DNA of 6,313 bases from Synergistaceae bacterium (GCA_017446645.1 JAFSQO010000388.1:1-6313); one strand, 5' to 3'. Shown: positions 1 to 6,194, counted from the stretch's first letter. The notes: generated from the letters alone by a model not told the origin. Made by a program: numbers and translations.

Positions 1-1
1 C

Positions 2-790
2 GACACAGCAGGCATTAACGACTTAGGCAATTTCTGGAGCGGTACAGGTACACTCGGAGTCACAGGCCAGTACATGACAGGATTTTTCCCGGTCATGATG
101 TTCGGATTAGTCGCCGGAGCCTTCGCAATGTACAGGACGGCAAAACCTGAGAAGAAGCAGACAGTGAAGGGTCTTTTACTTGCCGGAGCAATAGCCTCGT
201 TCTTCACAGGAATTACTGAGCCTATAGAATTCTCGTTCATGTTCTTAGCACCTGGACTCTATCTTGTTCATGCATTATTAACCGGCTTATCGCTCGCAGT
301 GTGTTCATATCTGCCTGTTCGATGCGGATTTAATTTCAGTGCAGGACTTGTTGACTATATCCTGAGCTTCAAGGCACCTATGGCGCAGAACCCGCTGTTA
401 ATTATCCCTATTGGACTAGTCTTTGCAGTGATTTACTATGTTGTGTTCATGTTCGTGATTAAGAAATTCGACCTCAAGACACCGGGCCGTGAAGATGACG
501 AAGAGAACGAATATCACCACGAGACAGCAGCCAGGACTAACGGTAAGTTCACTAACATGGCAGAAATTATTCTCGAAGGCTTGGGAGGCCATGAAAACAT
601 TCAGGAATACAGTTATTGCGCAACGAGAATCAGATTAGTCGTTAGGGACCCTGAGAAAGTCGACGAGGACAAAATAAAATCATCAGGGGCAAATGGGGTA
701 TTCAGGCCGTCCAAGAACACAGTACAGGTCGTGATAGGCTTGAAAGTTCAGTTTGTCTATGACGAGCTTGTGAAGTTAATCGAATATTAG
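2..790 (+). CDS. PTS sugar permease, EIICB of the glucose/N-acetylglucosamine family (5' truncated)
   Basis: This is the 3' part of an inner-membrane phosphotransferase permease that imports a hexose or amino sugar and phosphorylates it. The frame is open from base 2, so the ATG at 74 is internal and the true start lies before the window; 262 residues are visible. The EIIC part shows several hydrophobic segments, the sugar-binding signature GITEPIEF (bases 209-232), the FNFSAGLVDY segment, and the LKTPGRE exit typical of this family. A linker of about 20 charged residues leads into an EIIB domain. Its phosphocysteine is in the motif YCATRIRL (Cys codon 617-619). The protein ends right after EIIB, so EIIA must be supplied by another protein, unlike E. 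coli NagE, which is EIICBA. Because nagA follows, GlcNAc is the likely substrate (a NagE/NagP-type role), but this is inferred from context. Glucose or another hexose remains possible. Confidence 0.93.
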   Translation, partial: DTAGINDLGNFWSGTGTLGVTGQYMTGFFPVMMFGLVAGAFAMYRTAKPEKKQTVKGLLLAGAIASFFTGITEPIEFSFMFLAPGLYLVHALLTGLSLAVCSYLPVRCGFNFSAGLVDYILSFKAPMAQNPLLIIPIGLVFAVIYYVVFMFVIKKFDLKTPGREDDEENEYHHETAARTNGKFTNMAEIILEGLGGHENIQEYSYCATRIRLVVRDPEKVDEDKIKSSGANGVFRPSKNTVQVVIGLKVQFVYDELVKLIEY

Positions 791-801
791 CAAATTTTTC
801 C

Positions 802-837
802 TGCCTCTCTGAATTTGAGTAAGGGAGGCAATTTTTA
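802..837 (+). terminator. Rho-independent terminator after the PTS gene
   Basis: TGCCTCTC (802-809) pairs with GGGAGGCA (823-830). This gives an 8-bp stem with one G-T wobble and a loop of about 13 bases, followed by ATTTTTAT (831-838). It starts 11 bases after the TAG stop of the permease gene. It lies between the PTS gene and nagA, so it may end the PTS transcript or allow partial read-through into nagA. Confidence 0.75.
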
Positions 838-854
838 TAGCCAGTCCCATCTAT

Positions 855-861
855 GGAGGAG
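855..861 (+). promoter_or_regulatory. Ribosome binding site that fixes the nagA start
   Basis: GGAGGAG (855-861) is a near-perfect Shine-Dalgarno sequence. It overlaps the GTG at 861, so that GTG cannot be the initiator. The ATG at 870 lies 8 bases downstream, at the usual spacing. Confidence 0.85.
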
Positions 862-869
862 TGTTTTTC

Positions 870-2000
870 ATGAATAACTTTGCCATTAAGAATGCATTAA
901 TCTTCACGCCCGACTGCGAATTCAAAGCCGGAACCCTTCACATATCCAACGGCATAATCACTAACGAGCCTGCTCAAGACCCGCAAGTCTTAGAATCTGA
1001 AAACTTGTACATAATTCCGGGACTGACTGATATACACTTTCACGGCTGCAACGGTCATGATTTTTGTGAGGGAACTATCGAGGCCCTTGAGGCAATCACT
1101 CACTACGAAGCAATTAACGGGATCACGAGCATTTGCCCGGCTACTATGACACTGCCTGAAGGGGACTTGACCCGAATCATGAGGACAGCAAGAACTTTTC
1201 ACGAGTCCAACCCTGCCCTGGCCGGTATAAATCTCGAAGGCCCTTTCATATCACCAAGCAAGCCCGGAGCACAGAATCCAGACTATATAGCTAAACCAGA
1301 CCCGGACATGCTGGCGAGACTTCAGGACGTTTCAGGAGGCTTAATCAAGATCGCAGTAGTTGCCCCAGAAGTTGACGGGGGACTGGAGTTTGTTGCACAG
1401 GCCAAGAACACAGCAAGCATTTCACTCGGTCACACCGCCTGCGATTATGAAGTTGCCAGAAAGGCATTCGCACTAGGAGCAAATCACCTTACTCACACCT
1501 ACAACGCAATGAACCCGATTATGCACAGAGAACCAGGCCCCGTAATCGCTGCCCTTGAGAATAAAAACGTAATGATTGAGCTAATATGTGACGGCCTTCA
1601 CGTTCACCCCGCAGTAATTCGCTCTACTATGAAATTATTCGGCGATGACAGGGTTATCTTCATCAGTGACTCGACAGAAGCAACAGGCATGAAAGACGGG
1701 AATTACATGCTCGGAGGCCAGCAGATAATCAAGACAGGCAACAAGGCAACACTGACTGACGGCAAGACTTTAGCAGGAGGAGCTGCGAACTTGACGGACT
1801 GTGTGAGAATTGCAGTAAAACACATGAATATCCCGTTGGAGAGCGCGATAAAGTGTGCAAGCGTAAACCCAGCGAAGTGCATTAACTCTTCAGGCGGAGT
1901 AATAGAAGCAGGAAGACCGGCAAATCTTGCGGCACTCGACAGGGACTTGAATATCAAATGGGTAATTCAGGGCGGCAGGTTAATAGACATAACAAAGTAA
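870..2000 (+). CDS. nagA: N-acetylglucosamine-6-phosphate deacetylase
   Basis: This cytoplasmic amidohydrolase-superfamily enzyme converts GlcNAc-6-phosphate to glucosamine-6-phosphate and acetate, feeding amino sugars into glycolysis or cell-wall synthesis. The 376-residue length is normal for NagA. Counting from ATG 870, it shows PGLTDIHFHG with the HxH metal pair at His56/His58, NLEGPF with the metal-ligand Glu near 123, LGHT with His188, LTHTYNAMN with His209, the substrate-binding DGLHVHP near 241-247, and the catalytic Asp267 in FISDSTEATG. A PANLAALD stretch near the C-terminus is the usual closing beta-sandwich segment. The HxH form resembles Bacillus-type NagA; E. coli NagA lacks these histidines. 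ATG 870 is chosen over GTG 861 because the Shine-Dalgarno sequence overlaps the latter. It lies just downstream of the PTS permease, forming a transport-plus-deacetylation pair. No nagB is visible in the window. Confidence 0.96.
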   Translation: MNNFAIKNALIFTPDCEFKAGTLHISNGIITNEPAQDPQVLESENLYIIPGLTDIHFHGCNGHDFCEGTIEALEAITHYEAINGITSICPATMTLPEGDLTRIMRTARTFHESNPALAGINLEGPFISPSKPGAQNPDYIAKPDPDMLARLQDVSGGLIKIAVVAPEVDGGLEFVAQAKNTASISLGHTACDYEVARKAFALGANHLTHTYNAMNPIMHREPGPVIAALENKNVMIELICDGLHVHPAVIRSTMKLFGDDRVIFISDSTEATGMKDGNYMLGGQQIIKTGNKATLTDGKTLAGGAANLTDCVRIAVKHMNIPLESAIKCASVNPAKCINSSGGVIEAGRPANLAALDRDLNIKWVIQGGRLIDITK

Positions 2001-2046
2001 TTATTAAATGTGATAAGATATTAAGACATGTCAGCTTTGTTAATTC

Positions 2047-2051
2047 GGAGG
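2047..2051 (+). promoter_or_regulatory. cheV ribosome binding site
   Basis: GGAGG (2047-2051) lies 12 bases before ATG 2064, which is slightly longer than the usual spacing. It is the only good Shine-Dalgarno match in the 63-base nagA-cheV gap and supports the start chosen for cheV. Confidence 0.6.
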
Positions 2052-2063
2052 CCTTAAGAAAAA

Positions 2064-3002
2064 ATGCAGGAAGTCAAAAAAGTTACTACTGAAGTCGGAA
2101 CAAATGAATGGCAGTTAGTTGTCTTTGTTCTTGGCGACCAGTCTTTCGCTATCAATGTGGATAAAACCAGAGAGATTTTGCGCTGGCCCGGCGTCAGGTC
2201 GATCCCTGATGCTCCCGTTGCCCTGATAGGCATTACTTCGGTGAGGGGTGAAGTCCTCCCAATGGTAGATTTGCGAATCTTCTTGGGTATCCCTCCAATT
2301 ACGCCTATGGAGCAGAGCAAGGTCATAATCGCAGAGTTCAATGAGGTAAAACTCGGTTTTGTCGTTGATGCAGTCGAGAGAATCTACAGGATCAAGTCCG
2401 AAGATCTCGACGCAAGCATGACGGGCAAATATTTAGGCGACTGGATTCTCTATGTAATCAAGAGAGACTCGCGCAACGTCTTGTTGCTAGACTATGAGGC
2501 AATCGTCCAGACAATAAGCCCGCAGTTGGTCATTCAGCACTCAGGAGACCCAGGCAAGGCAATCTCAATGATGGAAGGAGTAGGACATCCGGGAGATTAT
2601 CACATTATAGTTGCAGAGGACTCGCCGCTTATCCGCAAGCAGGTTGAAGATGCACTGATGGCAAGCGGATTCACTGATCTGCATATCTGTCCTGACGGTA
2701 AAGTTGCCTATGATGCAATTGTCGGCGCAGGCGAACACTGCGATTTGTTGATAACTGACGTTGAAATGCCAAGACTTGACGGACTGACTTTGACTCGAAG
2801 AATCAAAGAGAACCCTGAGACGAAAAATATCCCGGTTATAGTCTTCTCGTCGATAATGGCGAATGACATCAAGAACAAGGCAGCCAGCGTAGGCGCAAAT
2901 TATCAGGTTACCAAACCCGAAATTACTCTGCTGGTTGAATGCGTAGTAAAAGTCATCCGTGAAAAACAGGACAAATCCAAATCATCAGAAGAAGCAAGCT
3001 AG
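2064..3002 (+). CDS. cheV: Chemotaxis coupling protein CheV (CheW domain plus receiver domain)
   Basis: CheV is a cytoplasmic chemotaxis adaptor. Its CheW-like half links chemoreceptors to the kinase CheA, and its phosphorylatable receiver half tunes adaptation. The 312-residue length fits the family (about 300). Residues about 15-155 form the CheW domain, with the typical REILRWPGVRSIPDAP and ITSVRGEVLPMVDLR segments. A short Gly/Pro-containing linker follows at about 158-178, and then the receiver domain at about 180-300. Receiver residues are intact: the acidic pair Glu185/Asp186 in VAEDS, phospho-acceptor Asp232 in ITDVEMP, Ser262 in VFSS at the Thr/Ser position, and Lys284 in VTKPE. The protein should therefore be phosphorylated by CheA. 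A hydrophilic Lys/Ser/Glu tail ends it. No cheA, receptor or flagellar gene is in the window. The next gene begins one codon after the TAG stop, in the same frame, suggesting co-transcription and translational coupling. Confidence 0.95.
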   Translation: MQEVKKVTTEVGTNEWQLVVFVLGDQSFAINVDKTREILRWPGVRSIPDAPVALIGITSVRGEVLPMVDLRIFLGIPPITPMEQSKVIIAEFNEVKLGFVVDAVERIYRIKSEDLDASMTGKYLGDWILYVIKRDSRNVLLLDYEAIVQTISPQLVIQHSGDPGKAISMMEGVGHPGDYHIIVAEDSPLIRKQVEDALMASGFTDLHICPDGKVAYDAIVGAGEHCDLLITDVEMPRLDGLTLTRRIKENPETKNIPVIVFSSIMANDIKNKAASVGANYQVTKPEITLLVECVVKVIREKQDKSKSSEEAS

Positions 3003-3005
3003 TTC

Positions 3006-3701
3006 ATGTATATGCCTTTCTGGAAGTCTGAGTTATACGTAGAGATTTCGCCCTGGTTTCCTTTCGGGAAAGATTACCAGCCTGTATCAGTGAATAGATT
3101 CTATGACGGGACTTTAAAGCAGATAGCCTCGTCATGTCTTGATTTAGACAGCGAATTCTTTTTCATGGCCTCACCTCAGACGGGGTGTGTTGGAAATCTT
3201 CCCCGTGAGAATTTCTTCAAGTACTCACCTGACGCTTTGTTGAGTCTTGGCTTCTTGATGATTTTGGGCTACTCGGATTACATGGAGCGCGCCGTCATTG
3301 CCTCACTGGGAGTGCTGGAGTCAGCTAATGGACTTTTCCCCGGCATAACATCCTGTTCATTCTGGAGTCGGGGAGTCTTTCACGGAACTGCAAAGATCAT
3401 AGCCATAGCCAGTAACGAACCGTTTTTTGACTGCAGTGATTATCTCAAGGGTCTTGCAAAGGTCCTGAGTGACTCGAAACAATTTTTCAAGACCGGAGAT
3501 AACGCTGCCTATTATGCTGAAAAATTCGGCTATGACAGATTTTTTATTCAATGGGAACACGACAACCCTATAGATCTCAAGGTCAGCCAGCTTCTTGCAG
3601 AGTTCGAGCTTGACGGCACAAAGGAAATCGTAGGGGCTTCGTCGGATATAGATTTCCCGCCATTTATGGGAGCTGCTGTGAGCGTGTTAGACGTGAAATG
3701 A
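3006..3701 (+). CDS. Uncharacterised 231-residue protein between cheV and rpoD
   Basis: I do not recognise this family. The product is about 231 residues and rich in aromatic residues (many Phe and Tyr). It has four Cys (44, 61, 117, 143), no signal peptide, and no clear membrane span; residues about 77-88 form the only markedly hydrophobic stretch and probably a buried helix. The N-terminus (FWKSELYVEISPWFPFG) and the C-terminus (SDIDFPPFMGAAVSVLDV) look like beta-strand regions, while the middle looks helical. It is probably a soluble globular protein. ATG 3006 and ATG 3012 are both possible starts, and neither has a convincing Shine-Dalgarno site. Start 3006 comes one codon after the cheV TAG stop, in the same frame, so termination-reinitiation is likely. 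Base composition and codon use resemble the neighbours, and the length of the open frame supports a real gene. The context suggests co-expression with CheV and the primary sigma factor, but gives no function. Confidence 0.8.
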   Translation: MYMPFWKSELYVEISPWFPFGKDYQPVSVNRFYDGTLKQIASSCLDLDSEFFFMASPQTGCVGNLPRENFFKYSPDALLSLGFLMILGYSDYMERAVIASLGVLESANGLFPGITSCSFWSRGVFHGTAKIIAIASNEPFFDCSDYLKGLAKVLSDSKQFFKTGDNAAYYAEKFGYDRFFIQWEHDNPIDLKVSQLLAEFELDGTKEIVGASSDIDFPPFMGAAVSVLDVK

Positions 3702-3730
3702 AATGAATTAAGAACGTGAGAATAATTATA

Positions 3731-3737
3731 AAAGGAG
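3731..3737 (+). promoter_or_regulatory. Ribosome binding site that sets the rpoD start at a TTG
   Basis: AAAGGAG (3731-3737) is the only good Shine-Dalgarno site in the gap before the sigma factor gene. It lies downstream of the possible GTG start at 3716 and so excludes it. TTG 3740 is only 2 bases away, which is too close. TTG 3749 is 11 bases away and gives a protein beginning M-ADDKDLD. The next in-frame ATG (3773) has no Shine-Dalgarno site of its own. Confidence 0.65.
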
Positions 3738-3748
3738 TGTTGAATAAC

Positions 3749-4903
3749 TTGGCAGACGATAAAGATTTAGACATGAACGAAGATTTTGATCTTGATTCAG
3801 GCGACGATTTGGATATTCCCAGAAGCAAGAACTCCAGCGGTGTCGATGACCTCATCGGCGAGGGAAACTCAAGGGGCTACGTTACACATGGTGACATAGA
3901 GCGTCATATTCCAGTTGAAACTTGGGATGCTGATACACTCGACAGCATTTTGACAAACCTTCAGGAGATGGGTATTGACGTTGTTGACCAGTCAGCCCTG
4001 AGCAAAATTCCCACTGGACAGGAAGCCCGCGAGGAGTTCATTCCGGCTATTGAAAGCGAAATCGGCAAACTTGACGACATTCCGCTTACTGACCCAGTCA
4101 GAATGTACTTGAGGGAAATCGGCAAAGTCTCGCTACTCACAGCAGCCGAAGAAGTTGAGCTTGCCCAGCGCATGGAGAAAGGAGACGTTACAGCAAAGCA
4201 AAGATTAATCGACGCAAATTTAAGACTCGTTGTCAGTATCGCAAAGAAATATATCGGGCGCGGTATGCTCTTTCTGGATTTGATTCAGGAGGGCAATTTA
4301 GGCTTAATCCGTGCAGTCGAAAAATTTGATTACAGACGAGGCTTCAAGTTCAGCACTTATGCTACATGGTGGATCAGACAGGCCATCACAAGAGCTATAG
4401 CAGACCAGGCAAGAACTATACGGGTTCCGGTTCATATGGTCGAGACGATTAACAAGATGGTAAGAATTTCACGCCTTCTCGTTCAGGAATTGGGACGCGA
4501 GCCTACTGACGAGGAAATAGCAAAACGCATGAATATTGAGCCTGCACGAGTCGAAGAGATCCGCAGGATTTCCCAGTTACCAGTCTCTCTTGAAACTCCA
4601 ATCGGAGAAGAAGAAGACTCTCAGCTAGGAGACTTCATCGAGGACCATGATCTACCCAGTCCCGACGAGGCAGCGGCAGGACACTTGTTACATGAGCAAA
4701 TCGAGGAAATGTTGAGCACCCTCTCTGACAGGGAGCGCGAGGTTCTGCATTTCAGGTTTGGTCTTGAGGACGGGCATTCGTACACACTTGAGGAGGTCGG
4801 CAAGAAATTCAACGTTACCCGCGAAAGAATCAGACAGATTGAAGCAAAGGCTCTCAGGAAGTTACGTCAGCCCAGTAAGAAATTAAAGGATTTTCTGGAC
4901 TAA
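3749..4903 (+). CDS. rpoD: Primary (housekeeping) RNA polymerase sigma factor, RpoD/SigA
   Basis: This is the group 1 sigma-70 factor that directs RNA polymerase to most promoters. From TTG 3749 it has 384 residues, a size like Bacillota SigA and lacking the large non-conserved insert of E. coli RpoD. An acidic tail covers residues about 3-22. A region 1.1-like fold follows at about 45-80, ending in [10 protein letters not shown]. Region 1.2 begins at [11 protein letters not shown] (about 115). Region 2 carries [33 protein letters not shown] and the -10-recognising, melting segment [17 protein letters not shown] around Trp207. Region 3 holds [14 protein letters not shown], and the 3.2 finger lies near [14 protein letters not shown]. 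Region 4.2 (about 345-373) is the -35 helix-turn-helix [29 protein letters not shown]. The presence of regions 1.1 and 1.2 with the complete core argues for the primary factor rather than an alternative one. The start choice is the main uncertainty. dnaG, its common neighbour, is not adjacent here. Confidence 0.95.
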   Translation: MADDKDLDMNEDFDLDSGDDLDIPRSKNSSGVDDLIGEGNSRGYVTHGDIERHIPVETWDADTLDSILTNLQEMGIDVVDQSALSKIPTGQEAREEFIPAIESEIGKLDDIPLTDPVRMYLREIGKVSLLTAAEEVELAQRMEKGDVTAKQRLIDANLRLVVSIAKKYIGRGMLFLDLIQEGNLGLIRAVEKFDYRRGFKFSTYATWWIRQAITRAIADQARTIRVPVHMVETINKMVRISRLLVQELGREPTDEEIAKRMNIEPARVEEIRRISQLPVSLETPIGEEEDSQLGDFIEDHDLPSPDEAAAGHLLHEQIEEMLSTLSDREREVLHFRFGLEDGHSYTLEEVGKKFNVTRERIRQIEAKALRKLRQPSKKLKDFLD

Positions 4904-4912
4904 TAAAATATC

Positions 4913-5974
4913 ATGTCAACTAGATTTACTAAAACAGTCAAGAACGTAGAACGAGGTGTAAATCTCTCTAAGAAAGTAAAGCTCAGGTACAAACTTTTAT
5001 GGGCATCGTTGTTGCTGCTCTTCTTGTTATTCTCTTGTGCCCTGTTCGTTTGGTGGCAGGAAAGGAATTTCACAGGCTCTTACTGGGACTCAGTCTGGAG
5101 CGTCCTGTTTACATTAATCGGTCAGGGTGAATTTGCTACCTCGCCTCATACTTTCTGGGGAAGGATTATAGTCTTTCTGCTTTCGATTTTCGGCGTTGCA
5201 TTATTTGGCGTAGTTTTTGCGGAACTCTTGCAGAAGCTCATAAACAGCAGGATTAAAGCATTATTAGGGGAGATGATGGGAATAAATACATGCAAATTTC
5301 AAGGTCACGTGCTTCTTTGCGGTTGGAACGGGCGCGGGCCTTATCTGGTGAAAGAATTGCTGGCGGCGGGGCGTGATGTTGCTGTCATTGCCAGTGAGAG
5401 ACCAAAAGATTTAAACTCGGACGTATTTTTTGTTCAGGGCAACCCTTCAGAACAGGAAGCACTCAAGCGCGGAGGAGTCCAGAACGCTCAGGGTGCGATT
5501 ATACTAGGCGACCCTGTGTTCGGCAGCGATGACTCTCACACCATCTTGACGGGACTTGCTCTTGAGGCCATTGCTCCGGACGTTTACACTGTTATCGAAC
5601 TTCATGACCCCCAGAACGAGAGATACGCACGCTATGCCCACGTTGATGATATTCTCTACACGGACAGCTTAATCGCGGACATCACTGCAATGTGTACTCA
5701 CAACGAGGGTATTTCGGCATTCATCCGCGATATTTTATCGACTTCGGACGAGGGACACAGCTTTGCTTCGTTTGACGCACCGAAAGAATTTGCGGGCAGG
5801 AAGATTCAAGAACTCTTTGATTACTTCAAGAAGCATGACGCATTACCGATTGGGATATTGACCCCTCCGGAAGGCCCTGAGGTTCCTGTATCTGAATGGA
5901 CTTCGACGGTCAACCCTTCGTCAGAGATGATTGCTACACTTCCTATGAAGGTTGTCTGCATCGTGAAGGATTAA
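4913..5974 (+). CDS. Two-TM ion channel with C-terminal RCK/TrkA domains and an atypical selectivity filter
   Basis: This is a 353-residue membrane channel subunit of MthK-like design, probably a tetramer opened by ligand binding to a cytoplasmic RCK ring. After a basic N-terminus, TM1 covers about 27-48, a pore helix about 57-66, the filter residues 67-73 (TLIGQGE), and TM2 about 82-107. The RCK_N/TrkA-N domain follows (about 129-260), with the Rossmann loop CGWNGRG at 136-142 and the beta-alpha segment VAVIASE. The end (about 263-353) resembles RCK_C/TrkA-C (FAGRKIQELFDYF, then KVVCIVKD at the end). The overall architecture is clear, but the filter departs from the potassium consensus TTVGYGD, so the ion selectivity is uncertain. 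ATG 4913 is the only suitable start before TM1. It lacks a Shine-Dalgarno site and lies 9 bases after the rpoD stop, suggesting coupled translation. MthK is of similar length (336 residues). Confidence 0.88.
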   Translation: MSTRFTKTVKNVERGVNLSKKVKLRYKLLWASLLLLFLLFSCALFVWWQERNFTGSYWDSVWSVLFTLIGQGEFATSPHTFWGRIIVFLLSIFGVALFGVVFAELLQKLINSRIKALLGEMMGINTCKFQGHVLLCGWNGRGPYLVKELLAAGRDVAVIASERPKDLNSDVFFVQGNPSEQEALKRGGVQNAQGAIILGDPVFGSDDSHTILTGLALEAIAPDVYTVIELHDPQNERYARYAHVDDILYTDSLIADITAMCTHNEGISAFIRDILSTSDEGHSFASFDAPKEFAGRKIQELFDYFKKHDALPIGILTPPEGPEVPVSEWTSTVNPSSEMIATLPMKVVCIVKD

Positions 5975-5982
5975 CACAAACG

Positions 5983-6030
5983 AGAGTCCTCCTGTAACAT
6001 TCACCTTTGCAGGAGGACTTTACCGTATTT
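5983..6030 (+). terminator. Strong hairpin, probable terminator of the cheV-rpoD-channel unit
   Basis: AGTCCTCCTG (5985-5994) pairs perfectly with CAGGAGGACT (6010-6019). Inner pairs (T5995-G6009 wobble, A5996-T6008, A5997-T6007) and outer pairs (G5984-T6020 wobble, A5983-T6021) extend the stem to about 15 bp around a 9-base loop. It begins 8 bases after the channel's stop codon. The T-tract is poor (TTTACCGTATTTTG), so termination may be weak or the hairpin may act mainly as a 3' end stabiliser. The terminator role is inferred from position. Confidence 0.6.
6012..6025 (+). repeat. 14-base direct repeat, copy 1 (GGAGGACTTTACCG)
   Basis: This copy includes the right arm of the hairpin after the channel gene plus the bases following it. 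An identical copy lies at 6138-6151, and a diverged partial copy (GGACTTCACTG) at 6071-6081. Confidence 0.6.
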
Positions 6031-6042
6031 TGTGGTGGTTGA

Positions 6043-6126
6043 CCCCCCTAAATCCCCCCTTATCAGGGCGGGACTTCACTGCATCATATTGCTCCGTACC
6101 CTGTGAAGGGGAAGGTGGGGAAGGGG
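6043..6126. repeat. C-rich/G-rich imperfect inverted repeat, probably a dispersed intergenic element
   Basis: Two runs of six C (6043-6048 and 6054-6059) open the element, and three runs of four G (6108-6111, 6117-6120, 6123-6126) close it. The central arms CCCCTTATCAGGG (6056-6068) and CCCTGTGAAGGGG (6099-6111) are complementary except at two adjacent positions. The element has no coding potential I trust. The form resembles small intergenic palindromic repeats found in many copies in some genomes. Only one copy is visible here, so being multicopy is an inference. Confidence 0.5.
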
Positions 6127-6137
6127 TTTTCTCGAAG

Positions 6138-6151
6138 GGAGGACTTTACCG
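6138..6151 (+). repeat. 14-base direct repeat, copy 2 (GGAGGACTTTACCG)
   Basis: Identical to 6012-6025, but without the matching left hairpin arm. It lies on the far side of the C-rich/G-rich inverted repeat, so the two copies flank that element. Confidence 0.6.
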
Positions 6152-6182
6152 CTCCGAAATTAGAAATCACTTCCAGATAAAC

Positions 6183-6194
6183 ACTGCATTTACG
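6183..6194 (+). repeat. 12-base direct repeat, copy 1 (ACTGCATTTACG)
   Basis: Identical to 6239-6250, 56 bases downstream. The first seven bases (ACTGCAT) also occur at 6078-6084. It lies in an AT-rich stretch without a gene. Confidence 0.5.

Noticed and set aside
990..1202. Open frame on the - strand inside nagA
   Set aside because: It is fully contained in a well-supported nagA reading frame and has no ribosome binding site or recognisable product. The same holds for the other antisense frames within cheV, the unknown gene and rpoD.
1984..2024. Possible cheV promoter: extended -10-like TGATAAGAT at 2011-2019
   Set aside because: The -10 box has two mismatches, there is no -35 box at correct spacing (1991-1996 is AACAAA), and the only TAGACA (1984-1989) is 24 bases away.
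2025..2032. Perfect 8-base palindrome GACATGTC between nagA and cheV
   Set aside because: It is too short to be meaningful alone, with no flanking symmetry and no T-run that would make it a terminator.
3000..3002. TAG as a generally recoded sense codon
   Set aside because: TAG also ends the PTS gene and is followed there within 11 bases by a terminator, so TAG acts as a normal stop in this genome.
3704..3732. Possible promoter directly before rpoD (TATAAA at 3727-3732)
   Set aside because: The -10-like box lies immediately before the ribosome binding site, so the transcript would start after it, and there is no -35 box (TGAATT at 3704-3709 is a poor match).
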